DNA of 64,000 nucleotides from Brachybacterium kimchii (GCF_023373525.1 NZ_CP097218.1:2728001-2792000), one strand, 5' to 3'; counted from the stretch's first letter, positions 36,768-44,440 are shown. A program made the numbers and translations. The notes: generated from the sequence alone by a model not told the origin.

Positions 36768-37822
36768 CAGCGGACCTCCGACGCCGCGGCCGGGGCGGTC
36801 GACGCTGAGCCCGTCGACCCTGCCCCCGCGAGCTCGTCGAGCAGGGCGACGGGGAGCTCGACCTCGGTGACCTCGGCCTTGCGCCGCCCGAAGTCCACGC
36901 CGTGCTCCTCGCGCAGCCGGCGCAGGTGCTCCTCGGCCCGCTGCGGGTAGTCCTCGGCGAAGGCCGACGGGTCGATGGCGATCGCGAACATGCCCAGGCT
37001 CGGCGAGGTCGCGCCGGAGTCGAAGGGCGCGGCGTCCAGCGAGAACGAGCCGCCCGACATGGCCGCGAGCATCTCCACCATGAGCGCGATGTTCCCGCCC
37101 TTCACGCCGCCGAAGGGCAGCAGCGCGCCGGCGAGCGCCGCGCGGGCGTCGGTCGTCGGCTCGCCGTCGGGGTCGAGGGCCCAGCCCTCGGGGATGGAGG
37201 AGCCGTCGTCGGCGGCGTCGCGGATCTTCACCCAGGCGGTCTCGCTCGTGGCCTGGTCGAACATGCGGGGGCCGTCCGGGTGCGGGAGGGCGAAGGCGAT
37301 CGGGTTGGTGCCGGTGACCTCCTGGCTCGCGCCGTGCACCGCCATCAGCGCGGGCGAGTTCGCGCCGGTCACGGCCACGAGGCCGTGCTCGGCGAGGCGG
37401 GTCGCGTAGTCGCCGAGCTCGCCGGCGGTGAAGGCGTCGCGCACGGAGAGGACCGCGACGCCGCAGTCGCGGGCGGCCGTGACGAGCGCGTCCTCGGCGG
37501 TGTCGAAGGCCAGCTGTGCGGTGCCGCCGTCGGCGTCGACCGCGACCACGGCCCGGCGGGACACGGTCACGCGCGGTCGGGCATCGGGCCCGATCCGGCC
37601 CGACCGGAGACCGTCGAGGTAGTCGGGCAGGTGGGCGACGCCGATCGCGGACTTGCCGCGGCGCTCGGCGGAGGCGACGGCCGCTGCCAGGGACTCGGCG
37701 ACCTCGGCGGACCCGCCGGCCGCGCGCACCGCCTCACGGCAGAGGTCCGTCAGCTCGACGAGGGTGAGCCGACGGCTCGGGGCGGGCGCGGCATGGCCGG
37801 AAGAAGCAGAGCTCGAGGTCAT
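36767..37822 (-). CDS. Ldh-family (malate/L-sulfolactate/pyrroline-2-carboxylate) NAD(P)H reductase
   Basis: 351 residues from ATG 37822. This family differs from Rossmann-type lactate dehydrogenases. Conserved blocks include HLPDYLDGLRSGRI, VAVTGANSPALMAVHGA, GTNPIAFALPHPDGP and PFGGVKGGNIALMVEML. Known members reduce delta-1-piperideine- or pyrroline-2-carboxylate to pipecolate or proline, or act on malate-like acids. It is directly upstream of, and coupled to, the proline-racemase homologue, which favours pyrroline-2-carboxylate reduction to L-proline. TAGCGT lies eight bases before the ATG. The N-terminus has a short Ser/Ala-rich extension. Confidence 0.85.
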   Translation of the reverse strand: MTSSSASSGHAAPAPSRRLTLVELTDLCREAVRAAGGSAEVAESLAAAVASAERRGKSAIGVAHLPDYLDGLRSGRIGPDARPRVTVSRRAVVAVDADGGTAQLAFDTAEDALVTAARDCGVAVLSVRDAFTAGELGDYATRLAEHGLVAVTGANSPALMAVHGASQEVTGTNPIAFALPHPDGPRMFDQATSETAWVKIRDAADDGSSIPEGWALDPDGEPTTDARAALAGALLPFGGVKGGNIALMVEMLAAMSGGSFSLDAAPFDSGATSPSLGMFAIAIDPSAFAEDYPQRAEEHLRRLREEHGVDFGRRKAEVTEVELPVALLDELAGAGSTGSASTAPAAASEVR

Positions 37823-37925
37823 GGTCGTCCACGCTATCGGAGCGGCGCGCCCGGCTCGCGGGCGTCCGACGTTCGACGCTCCCGACCCGGCCCCAGCCTC
37901 CGTCGCTACAGTGCCGGAGGTCGGG

Positions 37926-37961
37926 CACCCGCACCCGCACCCGCACCCGCACCCGCACCCG
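37926..37961 (+). repeat. Hexanucleotide tandem repeat (CACCCG)6
   Basis: Six perfect copies of CACCCG lie between the candidate -10 TACAGT (37907-37912) and the start codon of the orphan ABC ATPase, only about 13 bases before the ATG. Confidence 0.9.
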
Positions 37962-37974
37962 ACAGAAAGCGATC

Positions 37975-38757
37975 ATGGCCTCTTCCGCCTCGTCCACCGC
38001 CCTCACCGCGTCCGACCTCCACGCCGGCTACCCGGGCCAGAGGGTCCTCGACGGGATCGACCTGGAGATCCGCTCGGGCCAGGCGCCCATGGGCCTGCTC
38101 GGTCCGTCGGGCGCGGGAAAGACGACGCTGATCGATGCGCTGCGCGGGATCCTGAAGCCGACGTCGGGCCAGGTCATGTACGAGGGCAGGAACGTCTCCC
38201 GGCTGCGCGGCGCGCACCGCAAGGCGTTCACGGCCGACGTCCGCTTCGTCTCCCAGTACGCGATGACCGTCACCGATCCGCGGGCGAGCGTCGCCGGGGC
38301 CCTGGGCAACGCCGCGCGGGAGGCGCGCAAGGGCGGCCGCACGCACGCGGTGTCGGTGGCCGAGATGCTCGGGACCGTCGGCCTCGAGCCCCGCTTCGAG
38401 GACCGTACGCTGCGCTCCCTCTCCGGCGGGGAGCTGCAGCGCGTCGCGCTCGCGACGGCGCTGGCCACACGCCCCGGGATCCTCGTGCTCGACGAGCCGC
38501 TGACCGCGGTGGACCCGGGCATGCGCGGGGAGATCGCCGCGGGCCTGCGCTCGCGCGCGGACGAGCTGGGCGTGGGCATGCTGATCGCCTCGCACGACCT
38601 CGAGCTGCTGCAGCGGCTGTCCGAGGACGTCGCCTTCCTCGGGCAGGGACGCATCCTCGCCCGCGGCACGATGCATGAGGTGCTCGCGAGCACCGAGCAC
38701 CCGGCGATCCGGGACCTCGCGGCGAGCGCCCCGCTCGCCGCGCAGCGCTTCCGCTGA
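37975..38757 (+). CDS. ABC transporter ATP-binding protein (orphan)
   Basis: 260 residues. Walker A GPSGAGKTTL (about 44-53), Q-loop VSQYAM, signature LSGGELQRVALATALA, Walker B ILVLDEPLTAVDP and the switch His in ASHDLEL are all intact, so this is an active ATPase. The layout resembles peptide/nickel-type or FtsE-like subunits. No permease or binding protein is adjacent, so its partner must be encoded elsewhere. A (CACCCG)6 tract sits in the leader, and no classical Shine-Dalgarno sequence is seen (AGAAAG only). Changes in the tract could change expression. Confidence 0.85.
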   Translation: MASSASSTALTASDLHAGYPGQRVLDGIDLEIRSGQAPMGLLGPSGAGKTTLIDALRGILKPTSGQVMYEGRNVSRLRGAHRKAFTADVRFVSQYAMTVTDPRASVAGALGNAAREARKGGRTHAVSVAEMLGTVGLEPRFEDRTLRSLSGGELQRVALATALATRPGILVLDEPLTAVDPGMRGEIAAGLRSRADELGVGMLIASHDLELLQRLSEDVAFLGQGRILARGTMHEVLASTEHPAIRDLAASAPLAAQRFR

Positions 38758-38805
38758 GCAGACCCCCGAAGCGGCGCACGCCGCACGTGCACGCGCGCCG
38801 ATCGC

Positions 38806-38821
38806 CCCGGGTCTCCCCGGG
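38806..38821. terminator. Weak hairpin between convergent genes
   Basis: CCCGGG-TCTC-CCCGGG lies between the ABC ATPase and the acetyltransferase, which converge. It is only six base pairs long but fully GC. Confidence 0.4.
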
Positions 38822-38833
38822 CAGAGCCGTGGC

Positions 38834-39409
38834 TCAGCGCGGCCCGTCCTCCGGCGGGAGGGTGCGGATGATCCTCGCCGGCGAGCCCACTGCCAGGACG
38901 TGATCGGGAAGGTCACGCAGCACCAGGCTGCCCGCGCCGACCACCGTGTTCCGGCCGATGCTCACGCCGGCGCCGACGGTGACCGAGGCACCCAGCCAGC
39001 AGTTCTCCCCGATCGAGATCGGCAGCGCCCGCTCCCAGCCCTCGCGCCTGCGGGCATGGTCGTCGATCGGGTGCAGGGCCGTCATCAGCTGGGCGCCGGG
39101 CCCGAGCCGGGCATGGGCGCCCACGGTGATCGCCGCATCGTCCATGAAGAACGCGTTCGCATTGACGAACGCACCGTCGTCCAGACGGACATGGGCGCCG
39201 TAGGTGCACTGGAACCGTGGCACCACCTCGACGTCGGCGCCGACGTGCCCGAGCATCGAGGTCAGGGCGCGGTGGCGCTCGTCGTCCTCGTCGGCCCCGG
39301 CGGAGTTGAAGTCATCCAGCAGGCGCCGGCAGCGGCGTCGGCGCTCCTGGAGCTCCGGGTCATCGAGGTACCACTCGCCACGGGCCAGGCGCTCGGCATG
39401 TTCTCCCAT
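38834..39409 (-). CDS. Maltose/galactoside-type O-acetyltransferase (left-handed beta-helix)
   Basis: 191 residues. The N-terminal helix MGEHAERLARGEWYLDDPEL matches the maltose acetyltransferase N-domain. Hexapeptide turns build the beta-helix (VNANAFFMDDAAITVGAHA, ENCWLGASVTVGAGVSIG, RNTVVGAGSLVLRDLP). The catalytic His lies in LMTALHPID. It moves acetyl from acetyl-CoA to a sugar hydroxyl in the cytoplasm. It follows mntP by about 35 bases on the same strand and may be transcribed from the riboswitch promoter. The sugar acceptor is unknown. Confidence 0.9.
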   Translation of the reverse strand: MGEHAERLARGEWYLDDPELQERRRRCRRLLDDFNSAGADEDDERHRALTSMLGHVGADVEVVPRFQCTYGAHVRLDDGAFVNANAFFMDDAAITVGAHARLGPGAQLMTALHPIDDHARRREGWERALPISIGENCWLGASVTVGAGVSIGRNTVVGAGSLVLRDLPDHVLAVGSPARIIRTLPPEDGPR

Positions 39410-39443
39410 GGCCCGATGGTCTCAGAGCAGGCGGCTCCGCCTC

Positions 39444-40040
39444 TCACAGCACCCCGAGGTGCTCGAGCAGGATCTGCAGGCCGATGAGGATCAGGATGAT
39501 GCCGCCGACGACCTCGGCGGGGGTGCGGAAGCGGGCGCCGATCCTCTGCCCCAGGAACACGGCGACGAAGGACAGCACGAACGTCACGACGCCGATCACG
39601 GGCACGGCGGCCCAGATCGAGAGCGAGGAGAAGGCGATCGAGATCCCGACGGCGAAGGCGTCGATGCTGGTCGCGACCGCGAGAACGGCCACCTCGCGCG
39701 GGGTGACGCGATGGTCGGGATGGTCGGGGTCCTCGGGGAGCTCGTCGGCCGGATCGTCGGGCCGGAAGGCCTCCCAGATCATCTTGCCGCCGACGATCGC
39801 GAGCAGACCGAAGGCGATCCAGTGGTCGATCTTGTCGACGTAGGTGCCGAAGGCGGCCCCCAGGAGCCATCCCAGCAGGGGCATCACGGCCTGCGCGACG
39901 CCGAAGGCGGCGGCGAGGACGAGTGCGTTGAACAGGAGCTTGCCGCGGATCTGCAGGCCGCGGCCCAGGGCGACCGCGAAGGCGTCGGCGGAGACGCCCA
40001 GGGCGAGGATCAGAAGGGTGGCGGTGGTGGCCAGGGTCAT
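39444..40040 (-). CDS. mntP: Manganese efflux pump MntP
   Basis: 198 residues and six membrane spans in two repeats. The conserved Asp-containing motifs ALGVSADAFAVALGRG (repeat 1) and AVATSIDAFAVGISIAF (repeat 2) are those needed for Mn2+ export. A charged loop rich in Asp, Glu, His and Pro joins the halves (PDDPADELPEDPDHPDHR). The leader carries a yybP-ykoY riboswitch, so expression is expected to rise with manganese. The ATG at 40040 has GAGG 11 bases upstream, a rather distant ribosome site. The acetyltransferase follows on the same transcript. Confidence 0.95.
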   Translation of the reverse strand: MTLATTATLLILALGVSADAFAVALGRGLQIRGKLLFNALVLAAAFGVAQAVMPLLGWLLGAAFGTYVDKIDHWIAFGLLAIVGGKMIWEAFRPDDPADELPEDPDHPDHRVTPREVAVLAVATSIDAFAVGISIAFSSLSIWAAVPVIGVVTFVLSFVAVFLGQRIGARFRTPAEVVGGIILILIGLQILLEHLGVL

Positions 40041-40100
40041 GGGGTCGAGGGCCTCACGAGTCGGGCCGGCGGATGGAGTCCTCCGGCATGGTCAGATGCC
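40041..40100 (-). promoter_or_regulatory. Expression platform of the mntP riboswitch
   Basis: This part of the leader includes the downstream arm AUGCCGGAGG of a stem that uses the aptamer 3' strand. Formation of P1 and of this stem exclude each other, as expected for a switch. No T-rich terminator is visible, so control is more likely by ribosome access. Confidence 0.55.
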
Positions 40101-40266
40101 GAAGGTCTCGTTCACCCTGGCTCCTCCGGTGCTGCGGTCGTGGAGCCGGGCGGCGGGCCGGGTGCCGGGGCACCAGAATGTCGACGTCGCCTCGGCGCTG
40201 CGCCAGGGGCCGACGGCCGGGCCGACGTGCCTGCGGCGCTCGCGCGCTGGGAACTACTCCCCTTCT
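40101..40266 (-). ncRNA. yybP-ykoY manganese riboswitch in the mntP leader
   Basis: On the minus strand the 5' block GAAGGGGAGTAG (GGGGAGTAG at 40262-40254) and the 3' block ACGAGACCTTC (about 40111-40101) are the two conserved parts of the yybP-ykoY family; GAAGG and CCTTC would pair as P1. Between them lie GC-rich helices. TACCCT (40278-40273) is a good -10, placing the RNA start at about 40266, right at the aptamer. Downstream CCUUCGGCAU/AUGCCGGAGG can form a competing stem that contains GGAGG, a likely switch. A chance 11-codon reading frame begins inside that stem at 40089. In known members Mn2+ binding relieves repression. Confidence 0.9.
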
Positions 40267-40359
40267 GGTTGCAGGGTACGGGAGGCCGACGGCGGGGCGA
40301 AGCGCCGGTGGGAGGCCTCACGGCCCGTCGGCCGCTCTTCTCAGCGGCGTCCGCCCGTC

Positions 40360-41691
40360 TCAGCGGCGTCCGCCCGCGAGCGCGAACCCGCCGAGCGCGA
40401 TGACCGCGGAGACGAGCATGGTGAGGGCGAGCGGGAGCGTGGTGTCCTCGCCCGCGAGGCCGACGAGCCCCGCGACGATGCCGGCGAGCACGAACTGGAG
40501 CATGCCCAGCAGCGCGGAAGCCGAGCCGGTCGCGCGCTGCGGGACCGACGAGAGCGCGAGCGCGGTGGCGTTGCCGAAGACCAGTCCGAGCGGTGCGATC
40601 GCCGCGAACAGCGGCACCATGAGCCATGCCGGGGGCGCTCCGACCAGGGTGAACGCGAGGATCACGAGCACCGCGCAGCTGCTGATCGCCAGCCCCGTGC
40701 CGGTCAGGGTGCGAACGCTGACGCGGGAGGCGAGACGGGCGGAGAGGGCGGAGGAGGCCATGAGGCCGACGGCGTTGACCGCGAAGGCGAGCCCGTACTG
40801 CACGGTGCCCAGCCCGATCATGTCCTGGTAGACGAAGGGCGAAGCGGAGATGTAGGCCATCATGATCGCCATCCCGAAGCCGAACGCCGCGACGTGCCCG
40901 AGATAGCCGCGGGTCAGCATCGCCGACCAGGCCGAGCGCGGCGCCGAGGCGTCGGCGGACGCGGAGTCGACAGCAGCAGGGTCGCCGGCAGCAGGGCCGT
41001 CGGAGGCAGAGCCGTCCGCAGCATGCCGCCGCCCCGCGCGGGCCTCGACCGGGAGGGTCTCGCGCACGCACAGCAGCGTCGCGACCAGGGCGACGAGGCC
41101 GAGCGCAGCGACGATGCCCAGCAGGCCGCGCCAGCCGAGCGGCTCGGCGAGCAGGCTGCCGCTGAGCGGGGCGATCACGGGCGCGACGCCGCCGATCATC
41201 ATCATCACGTTCAGGGCCCGCGCGGCGGCCGGTCCGCGTTCGCGGTCCAGGATCATCGCGCGGCCGATGACCATGCCGGCGGCTCCGCCGAGGCCCTGCA
41301 GGAGCCGCGCGATCACGAGCATCTGCACGTCGACGGCGAGGACGGCGGCGATGCTCGCCCCGAGGAACAGCACGAGCCCGATGAGCAGCGGGGGCATGCG
41401 CCCGGACCGGTCCGACCAGGGGCCGAACACGACCTGCCCGAGCCCGGCGCCGACGAGGAACGCGGTGAGCGAGAGCTGCACGCCCGTGGCCGTGGTCGCG
41501 AGGTCCGAGGTCATCGCGGGGAACGCGGAGAGGTACAGGTCGGTGCCGAAGGGGGCGACGGCCGCGAGGATCGCGAGGGTCACCAGCATCGCGACGCCGA
41601 TGGGGCGGGCGGGCGCGGGGCGCTCGGTTGCAGGGCTCACCGCCTGCGCGGGCTCCTGGGTGGGCGGGTCGATCGTCGCTTCGCTGGTCAC
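40360..41691 (-). CDS. Bcr/CflA-family multidrug efflux transporter
   Basis: 443 residues from GTG 41691, with AAGGAGG about nine bases upstream; the open frame reaches much further but overlaps the divergent gene. Twelve membrane spans. FGTDLYLSAFPAM in the first span and GPWSDRSGRMPPL (motif A) are typical of the Bcr/CflA group of drug:H+ antiporters. An Ala/Asp/Ser-rich cytoplasmic loop lies between helices 6 and 7 (about 215-245). Family members export bicyclomycin, chloramphenicol or other compounds. It is divergent from a VOC-family gene and shares with it a region holding an A/T-rich block. Confidence 0.88.
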   Translation of the reverse strand: MTSEATIDPPTQEPAQAVSPATERPAPARPIGVAMLVTLAILAAVAPFGTDLYLSAFPAMTSDLATTATGVQLSLTAFLVGAGLGQVVFGPWSDRSGRMPPLLIGLVLFLGASIAAVLAVDVQMLVIARLLQGLGGAAGMVIGRAMILDRERGPAAARALNVMMMIGGVAPVIAPLSGSLLAEPLGWRGLLGIVAALGLVALVATLLCVRETLPVEARAGRRHAADGSASDGPAAGDPAAVDSASADASAPRSAWSAMLTRGYLGHVAAFGFGMAIMMAYISASPFVYQDMIGLGTVQYGLAFAVNAVGLMASSALSARLASRVSVRTLTGTGLAISSCAVLVILAFTLVGAPPAWLMVPLFAAIAPLGLVFGNATALALSSVPQRATGSASALLGMLQFVLAGIVAGLVGLAGEDTTLPLALTMLVSAVIALGGFALAGGRR

Positions 41692-41776
41692 GGGGCGCAG
41701 TCCTCCTTCGCGGTGCACGGACCGTGCGGCTCCTCGCCGGCTCGTCATGGGTCCGTCGGGCGCTCCGACGCACCGC

Positions 41777-41798
41777 ACAAATATTGTTATGTATTCAT
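41777..41798. promoter_or_regulatory. A/T-rich island in the divergent region
   Basis: The 22 bases ACAAATATTGTTATGTATTC and neighbours are nearly all A/T in a genome where this is rare. ACAA-ATA-TTGT forms a small dyad. It could be a promoter or operator for the efflux pump. Confidence 0.4.
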
Positions 41799-41898
41799 CG
41801 CAATCTCGCGAGAGACGCGTGCCGCAGGCCACTCGACCGAGGAAAAGGCTCCGGAGCGGCTCGAAGATCCGGGCGGGTCGTCCGTCGGTGCACAGGCC

Positions 41899-41904
41899 TA
41901 CGGT
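41899..41904 (+). promoter_or_regulatory. Leaderless -10 element (TACGGT)
   Basis: TACGGT ends 6 bases before the ATG at 41911; no Shine-Dalgarno sequence is present. Confidence 0.55.
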
Positions 41905-41910
41905 GAGGCC

Positions 41911-42318
41911 ATGACCTCCACGCCCACTCCCGGCGCCGCTCCCGCCGCGATCGCCCCGCTCGCCTCGGTCTCGATCGACTGCCCGGATCCGCGCGCGCTC
42001 GCACCCTTCTACTGCTCGCTGCTGGGTCTCGCGGAGGCCTTCGCGACTCCCGACGGATCCGTCGTCTCCCTCGCGGGGGCGGGTCCGATGATCACCCTGA
42101 TGAGGGCCGACGACTACGTCGCCCCGCAGTGGCCGAACGGCCCGCAGCACCAGCAGATGCACCTCGACCTCGCCGCCGACGACCTCGACGCCGCCTCGCG
42201 CGCGGTCCTCGCGATCGGCGGCGTCGAAGCACCGACGCAGCCCGATCCCACACGCTGGCGGGTCATGCTCGATCCCGTCGGCCACCCGTTCTGCCTCAGC
42301 GCCGTGCGGCCGGACTGA
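41911..42318 (+). CDS. VOC-superfamily (glyoxalase-like) protein
   Basis: 135 residues with two beta-alpha-beta-beta-beta modules: SVSIDCPDPRALAPFYCSLLG begins the first, MHLDLAADDLDAASRAVLAIGG the second, and RVMLDPVGHPFCL ends it. Asp and His positions could bind a metal (MHLDL), but the first-module ligand is not the standard His or Glu. The superfamily covers dioxygenases, lyases and resistance-type binding proteins; substrate unknown. Leaderless ATG 41911. It is divergent from the Bcr/CflA pump, so a joint role in drug tolerance is possible but speculative. Confidence 0.82.
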   Translation: MTSTPTPGAAPAAIAPLASVSIDCPDPRALAPFYCSLLGLAEAFATPDGSVVSLAGAGPMITLMRADDYVAPQWPNGPQHQQMHLDLAADDLDAASRAVLAIGGVEAPTQPDPTRWRVMLDPVGHPFCLSAVRPD

Positions 42319-42349
42319 TCCGCCGACGGCCCACACGGGTGAGGACGCC

Positions 42350-43222
42350 TCAGGTCAGGTCGTCGTGCTCGCCGCTCGTCCAGGCCGCGTGCCGACGCGC
42401 CGAGGCGAGGACCGCCTCGCGCGCATCCTGCAGCACGGCGCCCGCGAAGTTCCCGTACAGCCGGTCGAAGTCGAAGCGCGCCGCCGCTTCGGCGACCCGC
42501 AGCGCGACCGTTCCGGACAGCGGGATCCGATTGGGGTAGGAGCGCATGAAGGCGAGCGTGCGACCGTCCGGGTTCGGCGCGATGGTGTCGCCCGAGAGCA
42601 GCACCCCGCGCCCGTCGGCCCCCGCCCAGTGCACGACCGCACTGCCGGGGAAATGGCCGCCGAGCTGGGCCGCCGTGATGCCGGGGACCACCTGCTCCTC
42701 GCCCTCCCACAGACGGATCCGCGCGGGTGCGCGGCCCAGCCAGGCGGCGTCGGCCCGTGGGACCCACACCGGCGCGCCGCCGAGCGCCTCCGACCACGCC
42801 GACTGCAGACCGAACATGTGCGGGTGGCTGGGGATGATGGCGCGCATCGGCCCGAGGGCGCGGACGGCCTCGATCGCGGAGTCGGTGATCGCGGCGGGCA
42901 CCTCGACCATGACGTTCCCGTGCTCGGTGACCAGCACGTTCGCCTCCTGCCCGATGCCCACGCCCTCGACGCCCCGCATCGCGAACAGGCCCCGCTCGAG
43001 CTCGACGAGCTCGAGCGGCCCGGCGTAGCGGGAGGGGTCCGCCCAGTGCTGGATCCCGTCGGCGGGGAGGTACTGCCGCTCGTCCGCGCAGATCGGGCAG
43101 ATCCCGGGGTGGTCCCTCGCGTCGTACTCGACGCCGCACGTGGCGCACTGCAGGATCCCGCGGGTGGCGGTCTGCGCGTCGAGCATTTCGGCTCGGGCGG
43201 CGGTGCTGACGTTCTGGGCCAT
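42350..43222 (-). CDS. MBL-fold protein with an N-terminal zinc ribbon
   Basis: 290 residues from ATG 43222, with GAGGAGAGG upstream. An N-terminal CATCG...CPIC pair (residues ~26-45) resembles a rubredoxin or zinc-ribbon knuckle. The MBL core (about 70-260) has PSHPHMFGLQSAW, LGGHFPGSAVVHW and LLSGDTIAP. The first motif keeps two His of HxHxDH but not the Asp-His, so the dinuclear site is incomplete. Members with such N-termini are often hydrolases or redox enzymes. It is divergent from soxR, with a SoxR box between the starts, so induction by redox-active compounds is likely. Confidence 0.82.
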   Translation of the reverse strand: MAQNVSTAARAEMLDAQTATRGILQCATCGVEYDARDHPGICPICADERQYLPADGIQHWADPSRYAGPLELVELERGLFAMRGVEGVGIGQEANVLVTEHGNVMVEVPAAITDSAIEAVRALGPMRAIIPSHPHMFGLQSAWSEALGGAPVWVPRADAAWLGRAPARIRLWEGEEQVVPGITAAQLGGHFPGSAVVHWAGADGRGVLLSGDTIAPNPDGRTLAFMRSYPNRIPLSGTVALRVAEAAARFDFDRLYGNFAGAVLQDAREAVLASARRHAAWTSGEHDDLT

Positions 43223-43257
43223 GATCAGGCCTCTCCTCGGATGACCTCACCCTCCGA

Positions 43258-43275
43258 CCTCAAGTCCGCTTGAAG
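43258..43275. promoter_or_regulatory. SoxR box
   Basis: CCTCAAGT-CC-GCTTGAAG is an imperfect 18-base dyad that closely matches the SoxR operator (CCTCAAGT...ACTTGAGG). It lies between the divergent MBL-fold gene and soxR, 30 bases upstream of the soxR ATG. Confidence 0.85.
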
Positions 43276-43304
43276 TCAAGGGCTTCACGGCGCAGACTTC
43301 TCGC

Positions 43305-43814
43305 ATGACCGCCGACCGCACCGACCGCGCCTTCCGCGACGAGTCCTCGGGGGCGCATGCCTCGCCCGAGCAGCGGCTGAGCATCGGCGAGGTCGCCGAG
43401 CGCGCGGGCGTCGCCACCAGCGCGATCCGCCACTACGAATCGCGCGGGTTGCTGACCAGCGACCGCACCTCCGGCAACCAGCGTCGCTACGCGCGCACCG
43501 TGCTGCGCCGCATCGCCGTCATCCAGGCCGCGCAGCACGTCGGCCTCTCCCTCGCAGAGATCGCCGAGGCCTTCTCGCGCTTCCCGCCCGACCACGCGCC
43601 CACCAAGCGCGACTGGGCGCGGCTCGCCCGCGAATGGCGGCCGCGGCTGGATCGGCGGATCCGGGAGCTCGAGCAGGTGCGCGACGGGCTCTCGATGTGC
43701 GTGGGCTGCGGCTGCCTCTCCATGCGCCAGTGCGCGATCTTTAACCCTGACGACGCGCTCGGGGCGTCGGGCCCCGGTGCGCGCCGCGTGTTCCCGCACC
43801 CTGACGAGGAGTGA
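43305..43814 (+). CDS. soxR: Redox-sensitive MerR-family regulator SoxR
   Basis: 169 residues. The MerR helix-turn-helix is LSIGEVAERAGVATSAIRHY (about 25-44), with YESRGLL and the wing next. The dimer helix covers about 105-128. The [2Fe-2S] motif is CVGCGCLSMRQC with Cys132, 135, 137 and 143, the exact spacing of SoxR. Oxidation of the cluster by redox-active compounds activates transcription from promoters with long spacers. In actinobacteria it responds mainly to endogenous redox-cycling metabolites. A matching SoxR box lies upstream, shared with the divergent MBL gene. The N-terminal extension (about 20 residues) is longer than in E. coli. Confidence 0.95.
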   Translation: MTADRTDRAFRDESSGAHASPEQRLSIGEVAERAGVATSAIRHYESRGLLTSDRTSGNQRRYARTVLRRIAVIQAAQHVGLSLAEIAEAFSRFPPDHAPTKRDWARLAREWRPRLDRRIRELEQVRDGLSMCVGCGCLSMRQCAIFNPDDALGASGPGARRVFPHPDEE

Positions 43815-43825
43815 GGGCGCCCCCG

Positions 43826-43831
43826 TACGCT
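43826..43831 (+). promoter_or_regulatory. Leaderless -10 element (TACGCT)
   Basis: TACGCT ends 6 bases before the ATG at 43838, which has no Shine-Dalgarno sequence, although it lies only 24 bases after soxR. Confidence 0.6.
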
Positions 43832-43837
43832 CGCTCC

Positions 43838-44326
43838 ATGGATCAGCCCGCCGACCATCCCTCACCGGCCCTTCAGCCCCTGCACCACGTGGAGCTGTGG
43901 ACGCACGACCTCGCGGGCGCCGCGCCGTCGTTCGACTGGCTGCTCGGGGCGCTCGGCTGGACGGGCGAGTCGGATCCGGACTGGCCGACGGGCCGGATCT
44001 GGCGGCATCCGAGCGGGGTGTACGTGGTGCTCGAGCAGTCCCCGGCCGTCGTCGGCGAGGTCCACGACCGCATGCGGCCCGGCCTGAACCATCTCGCGCT
44101 GCGCCTCCCGCCCCGTCTCGGCACGGTGCCCGGGACGGAGTCGGCGCCGCACCGGCACGCGGCCGCGGGCTCCGCCCCCGCTGCGCTCGACCGTCTGCGC
44201 GAGCAGGCCCCGGCGCACGGCTGGTCGGAGCTCTTCGCCGAGGCCTATCCGCACGCGGGAGGCCCCGAGCACACGGCCCTGTTCCTCGAGAACGCGCAGG
44301 GGTTCGAGATGGAGATCGTGGCCTGA
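43838..44326 (+). CDS. VOC-superfamily protein
   Basis: 162 residues from ATG 43838; an upstream in-frame start at 43811 overlaps soxR and has no ribosome site. LHHVELWTHDLAGAAPSFDWLL begins module 1 (His26 a possible metal ligand); LNHLALRLPPR begins module 2 (His); ENAQGFEMEIVA at the end supplies the Glu ligand. The three together can form the usual His-His-Glu site of this superfamily. The substrate is unknown. It follows soxR closely but appears to have its own leaderless promoter. Confidence 0.82.
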   Translation: MDQPADHPSPALQPLHHVELWTHDLAGAAPSFDWLLGALGWTGESDPDWPTGRIWRHPSGVYVVLEQSPAVVGEVHDRMRPGLNHLALRLPPRLGTVPGTESAPHRHAAAGSAPAALDRLREQAPAHGWSELFAEAYPHAGGPEHTALFLENAQGFEMEIVA

Positions 44327-44378
44327 GGACCACACCCATCGTCCCCTGACCAGCGCTGTCACCCTGGGCCACCCCGGC

Positions 44379-44400
44379 GTTCATCTCTCATACACCCGCG
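44379..44400 (+). promoter_or_regulatory. PHO-box-like direct repeat
   Basis: GTTCATCTCTC followed by ATACACCCGCG are two 11-base units that resemble the GTTCACC-N4 repeats bound by PhoP in actinobacteria (6 of 7 and 5 of 7 matches by eye). It lies about 75 bases upstream of the polyphosphate polymerase operon. Confidence 0.35.
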
Positions 44401-44440
44401 ACAGGGCGGGCATAGGCGCTCCACAGGAGCGGGCCGGATT

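Noticed and set aside
37926..37961. CRISPR-like array
   Set aside because: It is a simple hexanucleotide tandem repeat without spacers.
40087..40089. Short reading frame (11 codons) in the mntP leader
   Set aside because: It begins inside a riboswitch stem and has no family support; the GGAGG lies after, not before, its ATG. Probably chance.
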